In this document: piece by piece, positions 34,828-43,088 of the stretch
How the letters are laid out: every line of letters begins with the position of its first letter
Position numbering within the stretch: position 1 is the first letter of the stretch
NCBI GenBank assembly: GCA_963773945.1
Contig: CAVZDD010000005.1
Coordinates: 62,001 to 126,000, forward strand
From: JAKIWV01 sp963773945
GTDB taxonomy: Archaea; Thermoplasmatota; Thermoplasmata; Lutacidiplasmatales; UBA184
Reading direction: 5' to 3'
DNA length: 64,000 nucleotides
Notes under the pieces: model-generated
Databases searched by the model: none
What the model saw: the letters and a program-made list of their open reading frames with translations, nothing else
What the model was told of the DNA's origin: nothing
Program-made: the position numbers and the translations under genes

Positions 34828-35020
34828 GATTAAGGCACTTTTCAGCGCTCGAACACTCAAAAATCAGCCTGTTAAGTATCAAATTTGAAGATTACATCAA
34901 CAATATACAATCCAACGATATTCCTGCTTTAGGTTGTATAAGCCTATATCAAGTTCTCTCGCCTCGCCAATTATATATAGGGACATTCGGCTGGCCCGGA
35001 CCTCTTAGGATGTGTTTTCA
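34828..35020. promoter_or_regulatory. AT-rich promoter region of the aminotransferase operon
   Basis: About 190 bases far richer in A and T than the surroundings. A TATA box ATTATATATAG (34970-34980) precedes the ATG by about 45 bp, giving a leader near 19 bases. Upstream lies an imperfect inverted repeat, TTGTATA/TATATCAA (34934-34952), a possible operator. Confidence 0.6.
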
Positions 35021-36670
35021 ATGGCGGACCGGGAAGTCGCCTCTCCGGCGTCGACTCCGGACTCCGACGCGGACGGAATCCTGAGTCCGGACGCTCTCCT
35101 TCCCCGCGCCCTCCCCCCGCTCCAAGCCGAAGCGAACGCGACTCCTCCCGGAGCCGTCGAACCACCGGCGACGCCGCCGGCCGAGCCCCCGGCTCCGAAA
35201 GAGCACAAGGAATCGAAGGAAGCGCGGGATGCGAAGGAGGCCAAGGACGTCAAGGAGGCCAAGGAAGCCAAGGAGAAGGACGCCGCGGCGGCCGAGGAAC
35301 CGGTTCCCTTACCGATCTCGATCGCCCGACTCGTTCCGAAGCTCAAGAAGAGCGCGAAGCTCTTCGAAGAGGGCAAGAAGCGCATCCCGAACTCGACCAG
35401 TTCGTTGATCCGGGTCGCCTCCTACGACCCCTGTCCCCCGTTCATTGCGAAGGGCAAGGGCCCCCGGATTTGGGACGAGGACGGCAACGAGTATCTCGAC
35501 TTCAACCTCGCGTACGGTTGCCTCATCAACGGCCATGCCCACCCCCAGATGGTCAAGGCGATCCAGAAGCAGGCCGAACTGGGATTCCACTTTGCCTCCC
35601 CGACCGAGCTCGAGATCGAGGTCGCCACGCTGTTCCAAAAGCTCGTCCCGAACGCCGAGCGGGTCGCGTTCTGCTCGAACGGGTCCGATGCGACGATGAA
35701 CGCGATCCGGATCGCCCGGGCCGTGACGGGCAAGGATGGGATCCTGAAGTTCGAGGGACATTACCACGGTCAGCACGACTACGCCCTGATCAGTGCGGAA
35801 GCTCCGCCGATCGTTGCCGGCCTCGATGAGTATCCCCGGCCCATGCCCAACTCGGCCGGCATTCCCCCCGGCGTCACCGACTACGTGACCGTGGCCCCGT
35901 ACAATTCGATCCCTGCGCTCGAGCGGATGGTGAAGCGGTACCGGGACAAGATCGCGGCCGTCATCCTCGAACCCGTCATGGCCAACGCGGGCATCATTCC
36001 CCCGGCGCCGGATTATCTGAAGCAACTCCGGGAGATCACCACGGCCAACGACATGCTCCTCATCTTTGACGAGGTGTTCACCGGCTTCCGGATCGGTCCT
36101 GGGGGAGCCCAGGGGGTCTACAAAGTGGAGCCCGACCTGTCCTGCTGGGCCAAGGCCCTCGGCGGTGGCGTGCCGATCTCGGCCGTGTCAGGGAAGGCGG
36201 AGTACATGGACCAGATCGCGCCGGGCCGCATCTCCTTCGGGGGCACCTACTTCGCGAACTCCCTCACGCTGGCCGGCGCCTATGCGAATCTCCGGCTGCT
36301 CCAGATCGGCGGCGCGGAGATCTACGACCGCTTCACGCGGCTCACGGCCAAGATGGAGCGCGGTATCGAAGCCGCGGCCCGCGACGCCAAGCTGCCGGTC
36401 CTCGTCCAGTCGGTGCCCGGCATGCTCCAGTTCTTCTTCACTCGCCGGAAGAAGATCACGAACTACCGGGAGTCGTTGCAGATCGACTGGAACCTCTACC
36501 TCCGGCACCACCAACTCCTCCTCGACAAGGGGATCTACATTCACCCCGACAATTACGAGCGGCTGACGTTCTCCACGACCCACTCGGACAAGGACATCGA
36601 GCACTTCCTGGCGGTCACGAACGAGACCCTCTCCGAGTTGAAGGCCCTCCCGCGGGACTACGCCCTCTGA
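35021..36670 (+). CDS. class III PLP aminotransferase, glutamate-1-semialdehyde aminomutase-like, with Lys/Glu-rich extension
   Basis: A 549-residue protein. The first 110 residues are low-complexity (Pro/Ala-rich, then KEAKEAKEK-type repeats). The enzyme follows: GKGPRIWDEDGNEYLDFNLA, FCSNGSDATMNAIRIAR, GHYHGQHDY, LLIFDEVFTGFRIG and the PLP lysine K378 in CWAKALGGG. The nearest type is GSAM-like aminotransferase, but there are no haem genes here. In context it may transaminate an amino-alkyl compound. ATG 35021 is followed by no better start. Confidence 0.85.
   Translation: MADREVASPASTPDSDADGILSPDALLPRALPPLQAEANATPPGAVEPPATPPAEPPAPKEHKESKEARDAKEAKDVKEAKEAKEKDAAAAEEPVPLPISIARLVPKLKKSAKLFEEGKKRIPNSTSSLIRVASYDPCPPFIAKGKGPRIWDEDGNEYLDFNLAYGCLINGHAHPQMVKAIQKQAELGFHFASPTELEIEVATLFQKLVPNAERVAFCSNGSDATMNAIRIARAVTGKDGILKFEGHYHGQHDYALISAEAPPIVAGLDEYPRPMPNSAGIPPGVTDYVTVAPYNSIPALERMVKRYRDKIAAVILEPVMANAGIIPPAPDYLKQLREITTANDMLLIFDEVFTGFRIGPGGAQGVYKVEPDLSCWAKALGGGVPISAVSGKAEYMDQIAPGRISFGGTYFANSLTLAGAYANLRLLQIGGAEIYDRFTRLTAKMERGIEAAARDAKLPVLVQSVPGMLQFFFTRRKKITNYRESLQIDWNLYLRHHQLLLDKGIYIHPDNYERLTFSTTHSDKDIEHFLAVTNETLSELKALPRDYAL
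35200..35286 (+). repeat. tandem Lys-Glu-Ala codon repeats in the aminotransferase extension
   Basis: Nine-base-like units coding for variants of K-E-A and K-D are repeated about seven times. They encode a highly charged helix or flexible arm of about 28 residues, not part of the catalytic fold. Confidence 0.7.
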
Positions 36671-36703
36671 ACGCGACCGAGCGACCGTCCGCGAGGTGAC
36701 CCC

Positions 36704-38293
36704 GTGAGTGAGTGGGACGTCATCGTCATCGGAGGCGGGCACAACGGGTTGGTCGCGGCCAACTACCTGGGCCGCGCCGGAGCCCGCGTCCTCGTTCTCG
36801 AGCGTCGGCCGATGGTCGGCGGCGCCGCGATCACGGAGGAGACGTGGCCGGGCTTCAAGATCAACACTTTCTCCTACGTCGCGGGACTCCTGCGCCAGGA
36901 GATTGTCGACGAGCTCGAGCTCCCGAAGTATGGGTACCGAACGATCCTCTACGACCCGCAGTATTGCATGCCGTTCCCCGACGGCCGGGCCCTGAAGCTC
37001 TGGGTCGACACGGACCGAGCCTCCCGGGAGATCGCGAAATTCTCGGTCAAGGACGCTCGAACCTATCCGAAATACGTCGAGTACCGGGACCGCGTGCTGG
37101 AGCTGATCGAGCCCGTGATGCTCGCCCCGCCTGCCCCGCTGGCCGAGATGTTCCAGATGTTCTCCACGCCGGAGACCGAGACGCTGGTCCGGGACCTCTT
37201 CCTCCGAAGCGCCCAGGACCTCCTGGACGAATGGTTCGAGTCCGACGAACTGAAGGCGGTCCTGGTGCCCAACGCGGTCATCGGAACGATGTGCGGTCCC
37301 AACACGCCGGGCACAGCCTACGTGCTGGCGCACCACAACGTGGGGAACCTCGACGGGCACAAGCAGGTCTGGGGATTCTCTGTCGGAGGCATGGGGGGGA
37401 TTACCCAGGCGCTCGCCCGCGCCGCGGTAGCGAACGGGGTGCAGATCCGGACCGGAGTGGCGGTGAAACAACTCGTGGTCCGCGAGGGGACGGTCACCGG
37501 GGTCGAGACCTCCTCCGGAGAGACGATCTCGGCACGAAGGATCGCCTCAAATGCCGACGCCCAAACGACCTTCCTCAAGCTCGCCCCACCGGGGTCGCTC
37601 CCGGCGGAGTTCGAAAAAGAGGTTCGCGGCATCCGGTCCCGGGGAGCCGCGCTCAAGTTCAACGCCGCGCTGTCGGCGCTCCCCGAGTTCACGGCGGTTC
37701 CGGGCGCTCCCAGTGACGCCCACCGCTCGACCGTCGATATCGCTCCCTCCCTCGACTATCTCGAGCGGGGGTACCGGGACGCGATGGAGGGCCGGTTCTC
37801 GACCCAGCCGTTCATCGAAATGCTGTTCCAGAGCGCCCTCGACCCCTCAGTCGCGCCCCCCGGGAAGCATACCTTGACGTGTTTCGTCCAATACGCGCCC
37901 ACGGAGCTTCGAGGGACCGATTGGGATTCCTACAAAGCGACGGCGGCGGAGCGGGTCCTGGACACGATCGAAGAGTACGCGCCCACTATCCGAAAGGTCG
38001 TGGAGCATTGGCAGCTGATCTCCCCCAAGGACATCGAGAACACGCTCGGCATGACGGGCGGCAACATCTTCCAGGGCGATATCACCCCGGACCAGATCCT
38101 CTCGTTCCGACCGGTGCCGGGCTGGGTGCAGTACCGGACCCCTCTGCCCGGACTCTACCTGTGCGGTTCCGCGGCCCATCCCGGAGGCGGTGTGACCGGC
38201 GCCGCCGGCCACAACGCCGCCCAGATCATTCTGGAGGATCTGCGGGGTACGGTGGCCTCCGCACCCCGCTCTGCTCCGGAAGCCATCCGATGA
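36704..38293 (+). CDS. PYROXD2-like FAD-dependent oxidoreductase, copy 1
   Basis: A 529-residue flavoprotein of the phytoene-dehydrogenase/PYROXD2 type. It has VIVIGGGHNGLVAANYLGRAG (FAD-binding, cut here to GGGHNGL), WPGFKINTFSY, PGTAYVLAHHN, GAALKFNAAL, PSVAPPGKHTLTCFVQYAP, GMTGGNIFQGDI and the closing GLYLCGSAAHPGGGV. Three more copies follow in the cluster. The family substrate is unknown; amine or C-C desaturation fits. GTG 36704 is preceded by GAGGTGA. Its stop overlaps the cupin start by 4 bases. Confidence 0.88.
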   Translation: MSEWDVIVIGGGHNGLVAANYLGRAGARVLVLERRPMVGGAAITEETWPGFKINTFSYVAGLLRQEIVDELELPKYGYRTILYDPQYCMPFPDGRALKLWVDTDRASREIAKFSVKDARTYPKYVEYRDRVLELIEPVMLAPPAPLAEMFQMFSTPETETLVRDLFLRSAQDLLDEWFESDELKAVLVPNAVIGTMCGPNTPGTAYVLAHHNVGNLDGHKQVWGFSVGGMGGITQALARAAVANGVQIRTGVAVKQLVVREGTVTGVETSSGETISARRIASNADAQTTFLKLAPPGSLPAEFEKEVRGIRSRGAALKFNAALSALPEFTAVPGAPSDAHRSTVDIAPSLDYLERGYRDAMEGRFSTQPFIEMLFQSALDPSVAPPGKHTLTCFVQYAPTELRGTDWDSYKATAAERVLDTIEEYAPTIRKVVEHWQLISPKDIENTLGMTGGNIFQGDITPDQILSFRPVPGWVQYRTPLPGLYLCGSAAHPGGGVTGAAGHNAAQIILEDLRGTVASAPRSAPEAIR

Positions 38294-38787
38294 CGTCGCT
38301 TCCGAAGGATGGGGCGGTGTTCCCGTTCGCGGAGATCCGGGAGCGACGGAAGCGCACCGGGGGGCTTTACCTCGAATTCCTGCGGATGCCGGCGATGAGC
38401 GTGGGCTTCTACGCCTTGCACGTCGGCGGCGTCGACCCCCAAACACCCCACCGCGAGGACGAGATCTACTTCGTCATTCACGGTCGGGGTGCGATCACGA
38501 TCGCGGGCCGGGATTGGCCCGTGGAAACGGGCATGACGATCTTTGTGGCCAAAGGGGTGGACCACCGCTTCCACTCGGTCACGGAGGCTCTCGAGCTCCT
38601 GGTCGTCTTCGCGCCGGAAGAGTCCCCGGAGGGGGCCTCCGGACCCCCGACCCTCGGCGCCGGCGGCGGGGCGCCGAGGGCCCGGGGAAGGTATCTTAGC
38701 CCCCAACCCGTGGGGGGGGCCGACACGAGATGGGCCGTTCCCGTAGCGACCTGGTTGTCTTCGTCGCCAAGCGGTTGCTACAGCTGA
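38290..38787 (+). CDS. cupin domain protein
   Basis: A small beta-barrel protein. Metal-site motifs are HREDEIYFVIHGRGAI (residues near 58) and the later DHRFHSV. The recognisable domain ends near residue 115; the last 45 residues are Gly/Pro/Arg-rich and overlap the next gene's first 58 bases, so the true end may differ. It could be a metal-dependent oxygenase, isomerase or a sensor of the substrate. ATG 38290 overlaps the upstream stop. Confidence 0.8.
   Translation: MTSLPKDGAVFPFAEIRERRKRTGGLYLEFLRMPAMSVGFYALHVGGVDPQTPHREDEIYFVIHGRGAITIAGRDWPVETGMTIFVAKGVDHRFHSVTEALELLVVFAPEESPEGASGPPTLGAGGGAPRARGRYLSPQPVGGADTRWAVPVATWLSSSPSGCYS
38651..38680 (+). other. perfect 11-bp inverted repeat, hairpin
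   Basis: CCCTCGGCGCC and GGCGCCGAGGG flank an 8-base loop. The hairpin lies near the end of the cupin gene, just before the TATA-like GTATCTTA (38691-38698) of the transporter genes. It could mark a transcript boundary or a processing site. Confidence 0.5.
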
Positions 38788-39752
38788 TTCCCGTGCTTCT
38801 GGGCGTGATTGTCATCACGTTCTTCTTCACGCACATCGCGGTTTCGAACCCGTGCTCGATCTGGTCGGGACCCAAGGCCTCGCCCTCGACGATCGCCGCC
38901 TGCGTGAGGAACAATCACTTCAATGATTCGTTGCCCGTCCAGTTCTACTACTACCTCTCCGGCCTCGTCAGCGGAAACTGGGGGACGGACCCGCTCTTCC
39001 ACACCCCGGTGCTTCCCTATCTGCTCACCACGTTCCCGGCGACGCTGGAACTGGTGCTCACCGCCACGGTGATGATGGTCTTCGTGGGCATCCCGCTGGG
39101 CGTCGTGGCGGCGGCCAGCAACGGCCGGATCGCGGACCACCTGGTACGGATCTTCTACCTGAGCGGCTGGGCCACCCCGACCTACATCGCGGGGGTGGTG
39201 TTGGCGATCGGGTTAGGGCCGCTGCTCGGGGTGAGCGGAGGGGCCTTTTCCACTCCCAATTCGCCCGTGCCGACCATCACCCACATGTCGGTCATCGACT
39301 CGCTGATCGCGCTCAACCCCTCGGCGACCGCCGACGCGATCGAGCACCTGATCCTTCCGGCCATAGCGCTCGCCTTCATCAATATGGGTATCGCGACGCG
39401 AATGACCCGAACGTCGATGCTCGAGATCCTGCCCCTCGAGTTCGTCAAGACCGCCCGGATGAAGGGCCTCGGGGAGTTCCTGGTCCTCTACAAGCATGCC
39501 CTGCGGAATGCCCTCATCACGACGGTCACCGTGCTGGGGGTGACGGCGGGTACGATGGTCTCCGGTACCGTCGTCGTGGAATCGATCTTCAAGTGGCCCG
39601 GCCTGGGCCTCTACGCGTACGATGCGATCACGGGGTACGACTTCGCCGGTACGATCGGGGTCGTGATATTCTTCGCGATCGTCGTGGTCGTGGCGAATCT
39701 GATCGCGGACGTGCTCTACGGGGTCCTCGACCCCCGAGTGGAGTGGCGCTAG
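38730..39752 (+). CDS. Dpp/Opp-type ABC transporter permease, DppB-like
   Basis: A 340-residue inner-membrane permease with an N-terminal helix (LVVFVAKRLLQLIPVLLG), a large external loop and five more helices. The permease coupling loop (EFVKTARMKGL) and the ending LADVLYGVLDPRVEWR-type tail are present, as in all DppB proteins. It is very similar to the copy at 61469. The dppC gene starts directly after its stop. Together with the ATPases and a binding protein it forms one complete importer. Confidence 0.93.
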   Translation: MGRSRSDLVVFVAKRLLQLIPVLLGVIVITFFFTHIAVSNPCSIWSGPKASPSTIAACVRNNHFNDSLPVQFYYYLSGLVSGNWGTDPLFHTPVLPYLLTTFPATLELVLTATVMMVFVGIPLGVVAAASNGRIADHLVRIFYLSGWATPTYIAGVVLAIGLGPLLGVSGGAFSTPNSPVPTITHMSVIDSLIALNPSATADAIEHLILPAIALAFINMGIATRMTRTSMLEILPLEFVKTARMKGLGEFLVLYKHALRNALITTVTVLGVTAGTMVSGTVVVESIFKWPGLGLYAYDAITGYDFAGTIGVVIFFAIVVVVANLIADVLYGVLDPRVEWR

Positions 39753-40778
39753 ATGGCCGCCGCCACCGCCCCGATCCGCGCGGCGGCCGGAGCCTCCGGG
39801 TCGACGGTACCGGCCCGCCCCCGGGGCCAGCTCTGGGCGAACATTCTCCTGATCCTGCGGATCCTAGCGGCGAACCCGCTGACCCTGATCGGGTTCATTC
39901 TGGTCGTATTCGTCTCCGTCGCCGCGTTACTTATTGCCGTGGTCCCGGCCACGACCCAGCTCGTCTTGGGGCACAGCCTTTCGATCCTCCCGTACCCGGC
40001 CCTCGATGCCGGCGCGTTCGCTCCGGGCCAGGCGCCCACGGCGGCGCACTGGTTCGGCACGGATGCCGGGGGCGCCGACGTCTTCACGAACGTCGCAACG
40101 GCCCTGCCCACGGACCTCGGGATCGGTTTCAGCGTCGCGGGCATCTCTCTCATCATCGGAAGTCTCCTCGGCCTGGTGGCGGGCTTCTGGGACACGCCCG
40201 GTACGTTGTCGTCGATCGCCTCGACCGCCATCCTCCGGGTCACGGACATCTTCCTCTCGTTCCCGACGCTGGTCCTCGCGCTGGCGATCACTGCGGCGTG
40301 GGGGCGGGGAGAGATCCAATCGGAACTCGCGGTCATTGTTACGTGGTGGCCTTTCTACGTTCGGCTCACCCGGGGCGAGGTGCTGTCCATCAAGGTCCAG
40401 CCCTACGTCATCGCCGCGCGGGCCGCCGGCGTCTCCGAGACCAAGATCCTGTTCCGGCACGTCGTCCGGAATCTGCTCGAACCCCTGGCGGTCTACTTCA
40501 GTCTCGATGTCGGCACCGTCATCGTGACCTACTCCACGATCTCGTACGTCGGGGTCGGAGTGCCCCCCTCGATCCCCGAGTGGGGCAATTTGATGTTCTC
40601 CTACCAGGACAACCTGCTGACGCAGCCCTGGACCGTCCTTTCCGTCACGGCGGCGATTTTCATCACCGTGCTGGCGTTCAGCCTGCTCGGCGACGGTCTC
40701 CGGGACATCCTCGACCCCCGCAGCCGCCGGATCATGTCTACGACCGCCGTGGCCTCGACCGGAGGGGAACGTCCATGA
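39753..40778 (+). CDS. Dpp/Opp-type ABC transporter permease, DppC-like
   Basis: A 341-residue permease with the OppC N-terminal domain (LAANPLTLIGFILVVFVSV), HWFGTDAGGADVFTNV at the start of the transport domain, the coupling loop (YVIAARAAGVSETKIL) and the closing LLGDGLRDILDPRSRR. ATG 39753 abuts the dppB stop. It is paralogous to 60419-61468. Confidence 0.93.
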   Translation: MAAATAPIRAAAGASGSTVPARPRGQLWANILLILRILAANPLTLIGFILVVFVSVAALLIAVVPATTQLVLGHSLSILPYPALDAGAFAPGQAPTAAHWFGTDAGGADVFTNVATALPTDLGIGFSVAGISLIIGSLLGLVAGFWDTPGTLSSIASTAILRVTDIFLSFPTLVLALAITAAWGRGEIQSELAVIVTWWPFYVRLTRGEVLSIKVQPYVIAARAAGVSETKILFRHVVRNLLEPLAVYFSLDVGTVIVTYSTISYVGVGVPPSIPEWGNLMFSYQDNLLTQPWTVLSVTAAIFITVLAFSLLGDGLRDILDPRSRRIMSTTAVASTGGERP

Positions 40779-40806
40779 CCCCCCGGACGTTCGTCTCGCC
40801 TTACGG

Positions 40807-40818
40807 AAGGAGGTGATC
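40807..40818 (+). promoter_or_regulatory. full-length Shine-Dalgarno sequence before a CTG start
   Basis: AAGGAGGTGATC is a complete match to the usual anti-Shine-Dalgarno end of 16S rRNA. Its GGAGG core is 7 bases before CTG 40821, the only start-like codon at a workable distance in the dppD frame. Confidence 0.7.
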
Positions 40819-40820
40819 GG

Positions 40821-41969
40821 CTGCCCGAATCGCTGCTGCGGATCGAGCATCTCTCCGTCGACTACGCGGTGGGTGCCGGAACGTTCCGGGCCCTCAACGA
40901 CGTGTCGCTGGAGCTGGCTCCGGGTCGGGTCGTGGGAGTGGTCGGGGAGACCGGTTGCGGGAAGAGCACCCTCGGTCACTCGATTCCCCGGCTGTTGCCG
41001 GAGCCTCCGGCCCGGGTGCGATCGGGCAAGATCATCTTCCAGGGCACCGACCTCCTCAAGATCCCCAAGTGGCGGATGCCCGGGGTCCGCGGCACCGGCA
41101 TCGGCATGATCTTCCAGGAGCCGATCAACTCCCTCAACCCGGCGTTCCGGGTCGGGGACCAGATCGCCGAATCCGTACGGATCCGGAAGATGCGCGAGCA
41201 GGGGGTGACCCCCCGCGTGAAACCCGAGGTGAAGGGATTCGACTACTCGAAACGGGAACTCCCCAGGGCCTCCGACGTCGTCACGGGGCCGTTCATTCCG
41301 CCAAACGTGGCCCAGACGCTCAAGGCGAAGGGCCCGCCGCTCACGAAGGAGATCCACAAGGAGGTGCTCGATTTCCTCCGGCTCGTCCGGATCAACGACC
41401 CCGAGCGAATCGTGAATCTGTTCCCGCACGAGCTGTCGGGTGGCATGCGTCAACGGATCATGATCGCCATGGCATTGAGCGGCAAGCCGGCCCTCCTCAT
41501 CGCGGACGAACCCACGAGCGCGCTCGACGTGACGATCCAGGCGCAGGTGCTGACGTTGATGAAGGAACTGATGGAAGAGGTGCAGACCTCCATCCTGTTT
41601 ATCAGCCACGACCTCGGCGTGATCGCCGAGATGTCGGACGATGTCGGCGTGATGTACGCCGGCCACATAGTCGAGTTCGGCCCGGTCGCCGAGATCTTCG
41701 ATTCCCCCCGACACCCGTACACCAAGTCGCTGTTGCGCTCGATCCCGAACAAGTACAAGGACGAGGGCGTCCTCCCGTCCCTGTCGGGCTCCGTTCCCAA
41801 CCTGTCGAAACTCCCGGACGGATGTTCGTTCAACCCGCGCTGTCCGCTGGCCCGGGACGTCTGCCGGAAGAAACCGGAGCCCCCGCTCGCCGTCCTGCCC
41901 CCCGGCCCCCTCGGCTTGCTGCACAAGTCGGCCTGCTGGTTCCCGGAGGAGGTGCCGACGATGCCATGA
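40821..41969 (+). CDS. Dpp/Opp-type ABC transporter ATPase, DppD-like
   Basis: The frame opens with LLRIEHLSVDYAV, which is the standard N-terminal strand, so translation must begin before GTG 40869; CTG 40821 with a perfect Shine-Dalgarno is the best choice. Walker A is GETGCGKST, the signature is LSGGMRQR, Walker B is LLIADEPT, and the oligopeptide-transporter C-terminal cysteine region (FNPRCPLARDVC) binds an Fe-S cluster in some members. Between Walker A and the signature there is an insertion of about 45 residues with many Lys and Pro, unusual for DppD. Confidence 0.9.
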   Translation: MPESLLRIEHLSVDYAVGAGTFRALNDVSLELAPGRVVGVVGETGCGKSTLGHSIPRLLPEPPARVRSGKIIFQGTDLLKIPKWRMPGVRGTGIGMIFQEPINSLNPAFRVGDQIAESVRIRKMREQGVTPRVKPEVKGFDYSKRELPRASDVVTGPFIPPNVAQTLKAKGPPLTKEIHKEVLDFLRLVRINDPERIVNLFPHELSGGMRQRIMIAMALSGKPALLIADEPTSALDVTIQAQVLTLMKELMEEVQTSILFISHDLGVIAEMSDDVGVMYAGHIVEFGPVAEIFDSPRHPYTKSLLRSIPNKYKDEGVLPSLSGSVPNLSKLPDGCSFNPRCPLARDVCRKKPEPPLAVLPPGPLGLLHKSACWFPEEVPTMP

Positions 41970-43066
41970 GCGCCGCCCAACCCCTCGTACAGGTCGAGGA
42001 CATCCAGAAGTACTTCCCGCTCACGCGCTCGCTGACCGAAACGATCCGGCGGCACGCGAAGCTCGCGATCCGGGCCGTCGATGGCGTCTCGTTCAACGTG
42101 AACCCCGGCGAGACGGTGGGCCTGATCGGGGAATCCGGTTCGGGCAAGACCACCCTGGGCTGGCTCATCTCTCGGTTGCACGAGCCGACGGGCGGCCGCA
42201 TCCTCTTCGAGGGCCAGGACGTGGCCCATCTCCAGGGCTCGAAGCTCCGGGCCTGGCGCCGGAACGTCCAGGTGGTCTTCCAGGACCCCGTCGGGTCGCT
42301 CGACCCGCGCATGCGGGTCTGGGAGATCGTCAGCGAACCCATCCGGGCCCAGGAGCCCGGGCTCCGCAAACAGGAGCTCCGCCGTCGGGTCGCCGAGCTT
42401 CTCCCCACCGTCGGCCTGATGCCCGAATGCCTCGACCAGTACCCCCACGAATTCTCCGGCGGCGGCCGCCAGCGACTCTCGCTGGCCCGGGCCCTCAGCC
42501 TGCATCCGAAGCTGATCGTCCTGGACGAGCCGACGAGCGCCCTGGACGTCGCGGTGCAGGCCCAGATCCTGAACCGGCTCGTCGCGCTCCAGTCGGAGTT
42601 CGGATTCGCCTATCTGCTGATCACCCACAACGTGTCGGCGGTCAAGTACGTCGCCGACCGGGTGGCGGTCCTCTACCTGGGGAAGCTCGCCGAGGTCGGG
42701 ACCGTTCGCGAGGTGCTGGAGCACCCGACCCACCCGTACACCAAGGCGCTCCTCGCCGCGCTGCCGGTGCCCGATGTCCGTCGCCGACGGGCCCGTTTCC
42801 GCATTTCGGGCGAGATCCCGACGCTGATCCGGCCGCCGCCAGGATGCCGATTCGCCACGCGCTGTCCGTTCGTCATCGACCGGTGCCGGGTCGAGGAGCC
42901 CCTCCTCCGGAGCATCGGCAGCGACCCGACGCACCTGGCGGCCTGCCATCGGGCCGAAGAGGTCGTGGACATCCCACCGGAGACCCTCATGGCGATGGAG
43001 GGGAGCGGGGCGACCCCGTCGCCCATCGCGCCCGGAAGCTCCCTGGTGGGGACCACCGCGTCGTAA
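41966..43066 (+). CDS. Dpp/Opp-type ABC transporter ATPase, DppF-like
   Basis: A 366-residue ATPase that pairs with DppD. Walker A is GESGSGKTT, the signature is FSGGGRQRLSLARAL, with Walker B IVLDEPTSALD and the C-terminal CRFATRCPFVIDRC region. The usual FSGGQRQR has G in place of Q (SGGGRQR). ATG 41966 overlaps the dppD stop (ATGA). It is convergent with the binding-protein gene. Confidence 0.92.
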   Translation: MSAAQPLVQVEDIQKYFPLTRSLTETIRRHAKLAIRAVDGVSFNVNPGETVGLIGESGSGKTTLGWLISRLHEPTGGRILFEGQDVAHLQGSKLRAWRRNVQVVFQDPVGSLDPRMRVWEIVSEPIRAQEPGLRKQELRRRVAELLPTVGLMPECLDQYPHEFSGGGRQRLSLARALSLHPKLIVLDEPTSALDVAVQAQILNRLVALQSEFGFAYLLITHNVSAVKYVADRVAVLYLGKLAEVGTVREVLEHPTHPYTKALLAALPVPDVRRRRARFRISGEIPTLIRPPPGCRFATRCPFVIDRCRVEEPLLRSIGSDPTHLAACHRAEEVVDIPPETLMAMEGSGATPSPIAPGSSLVGTTAS

Positions 43067-43088
43067 GCCCGCGCGCGCGGGCCCCGGA

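Noticed and set aside
35200..35286. A CRISPR-like or satellite array in the Lys/Glu codon repeats
   Set aside because: Units are short, imperfect and in frame, with no unique spacers; they encode a charged protein arm.
40955..43066. A 703-codon open frame that would fuse a long N-terminal domain to DppF
   Set aside because: The N-terminal 330 codons are an out-of-frame reading of dppD. The real DppF starts at ATG 41966 with the normal N-terminal strand.
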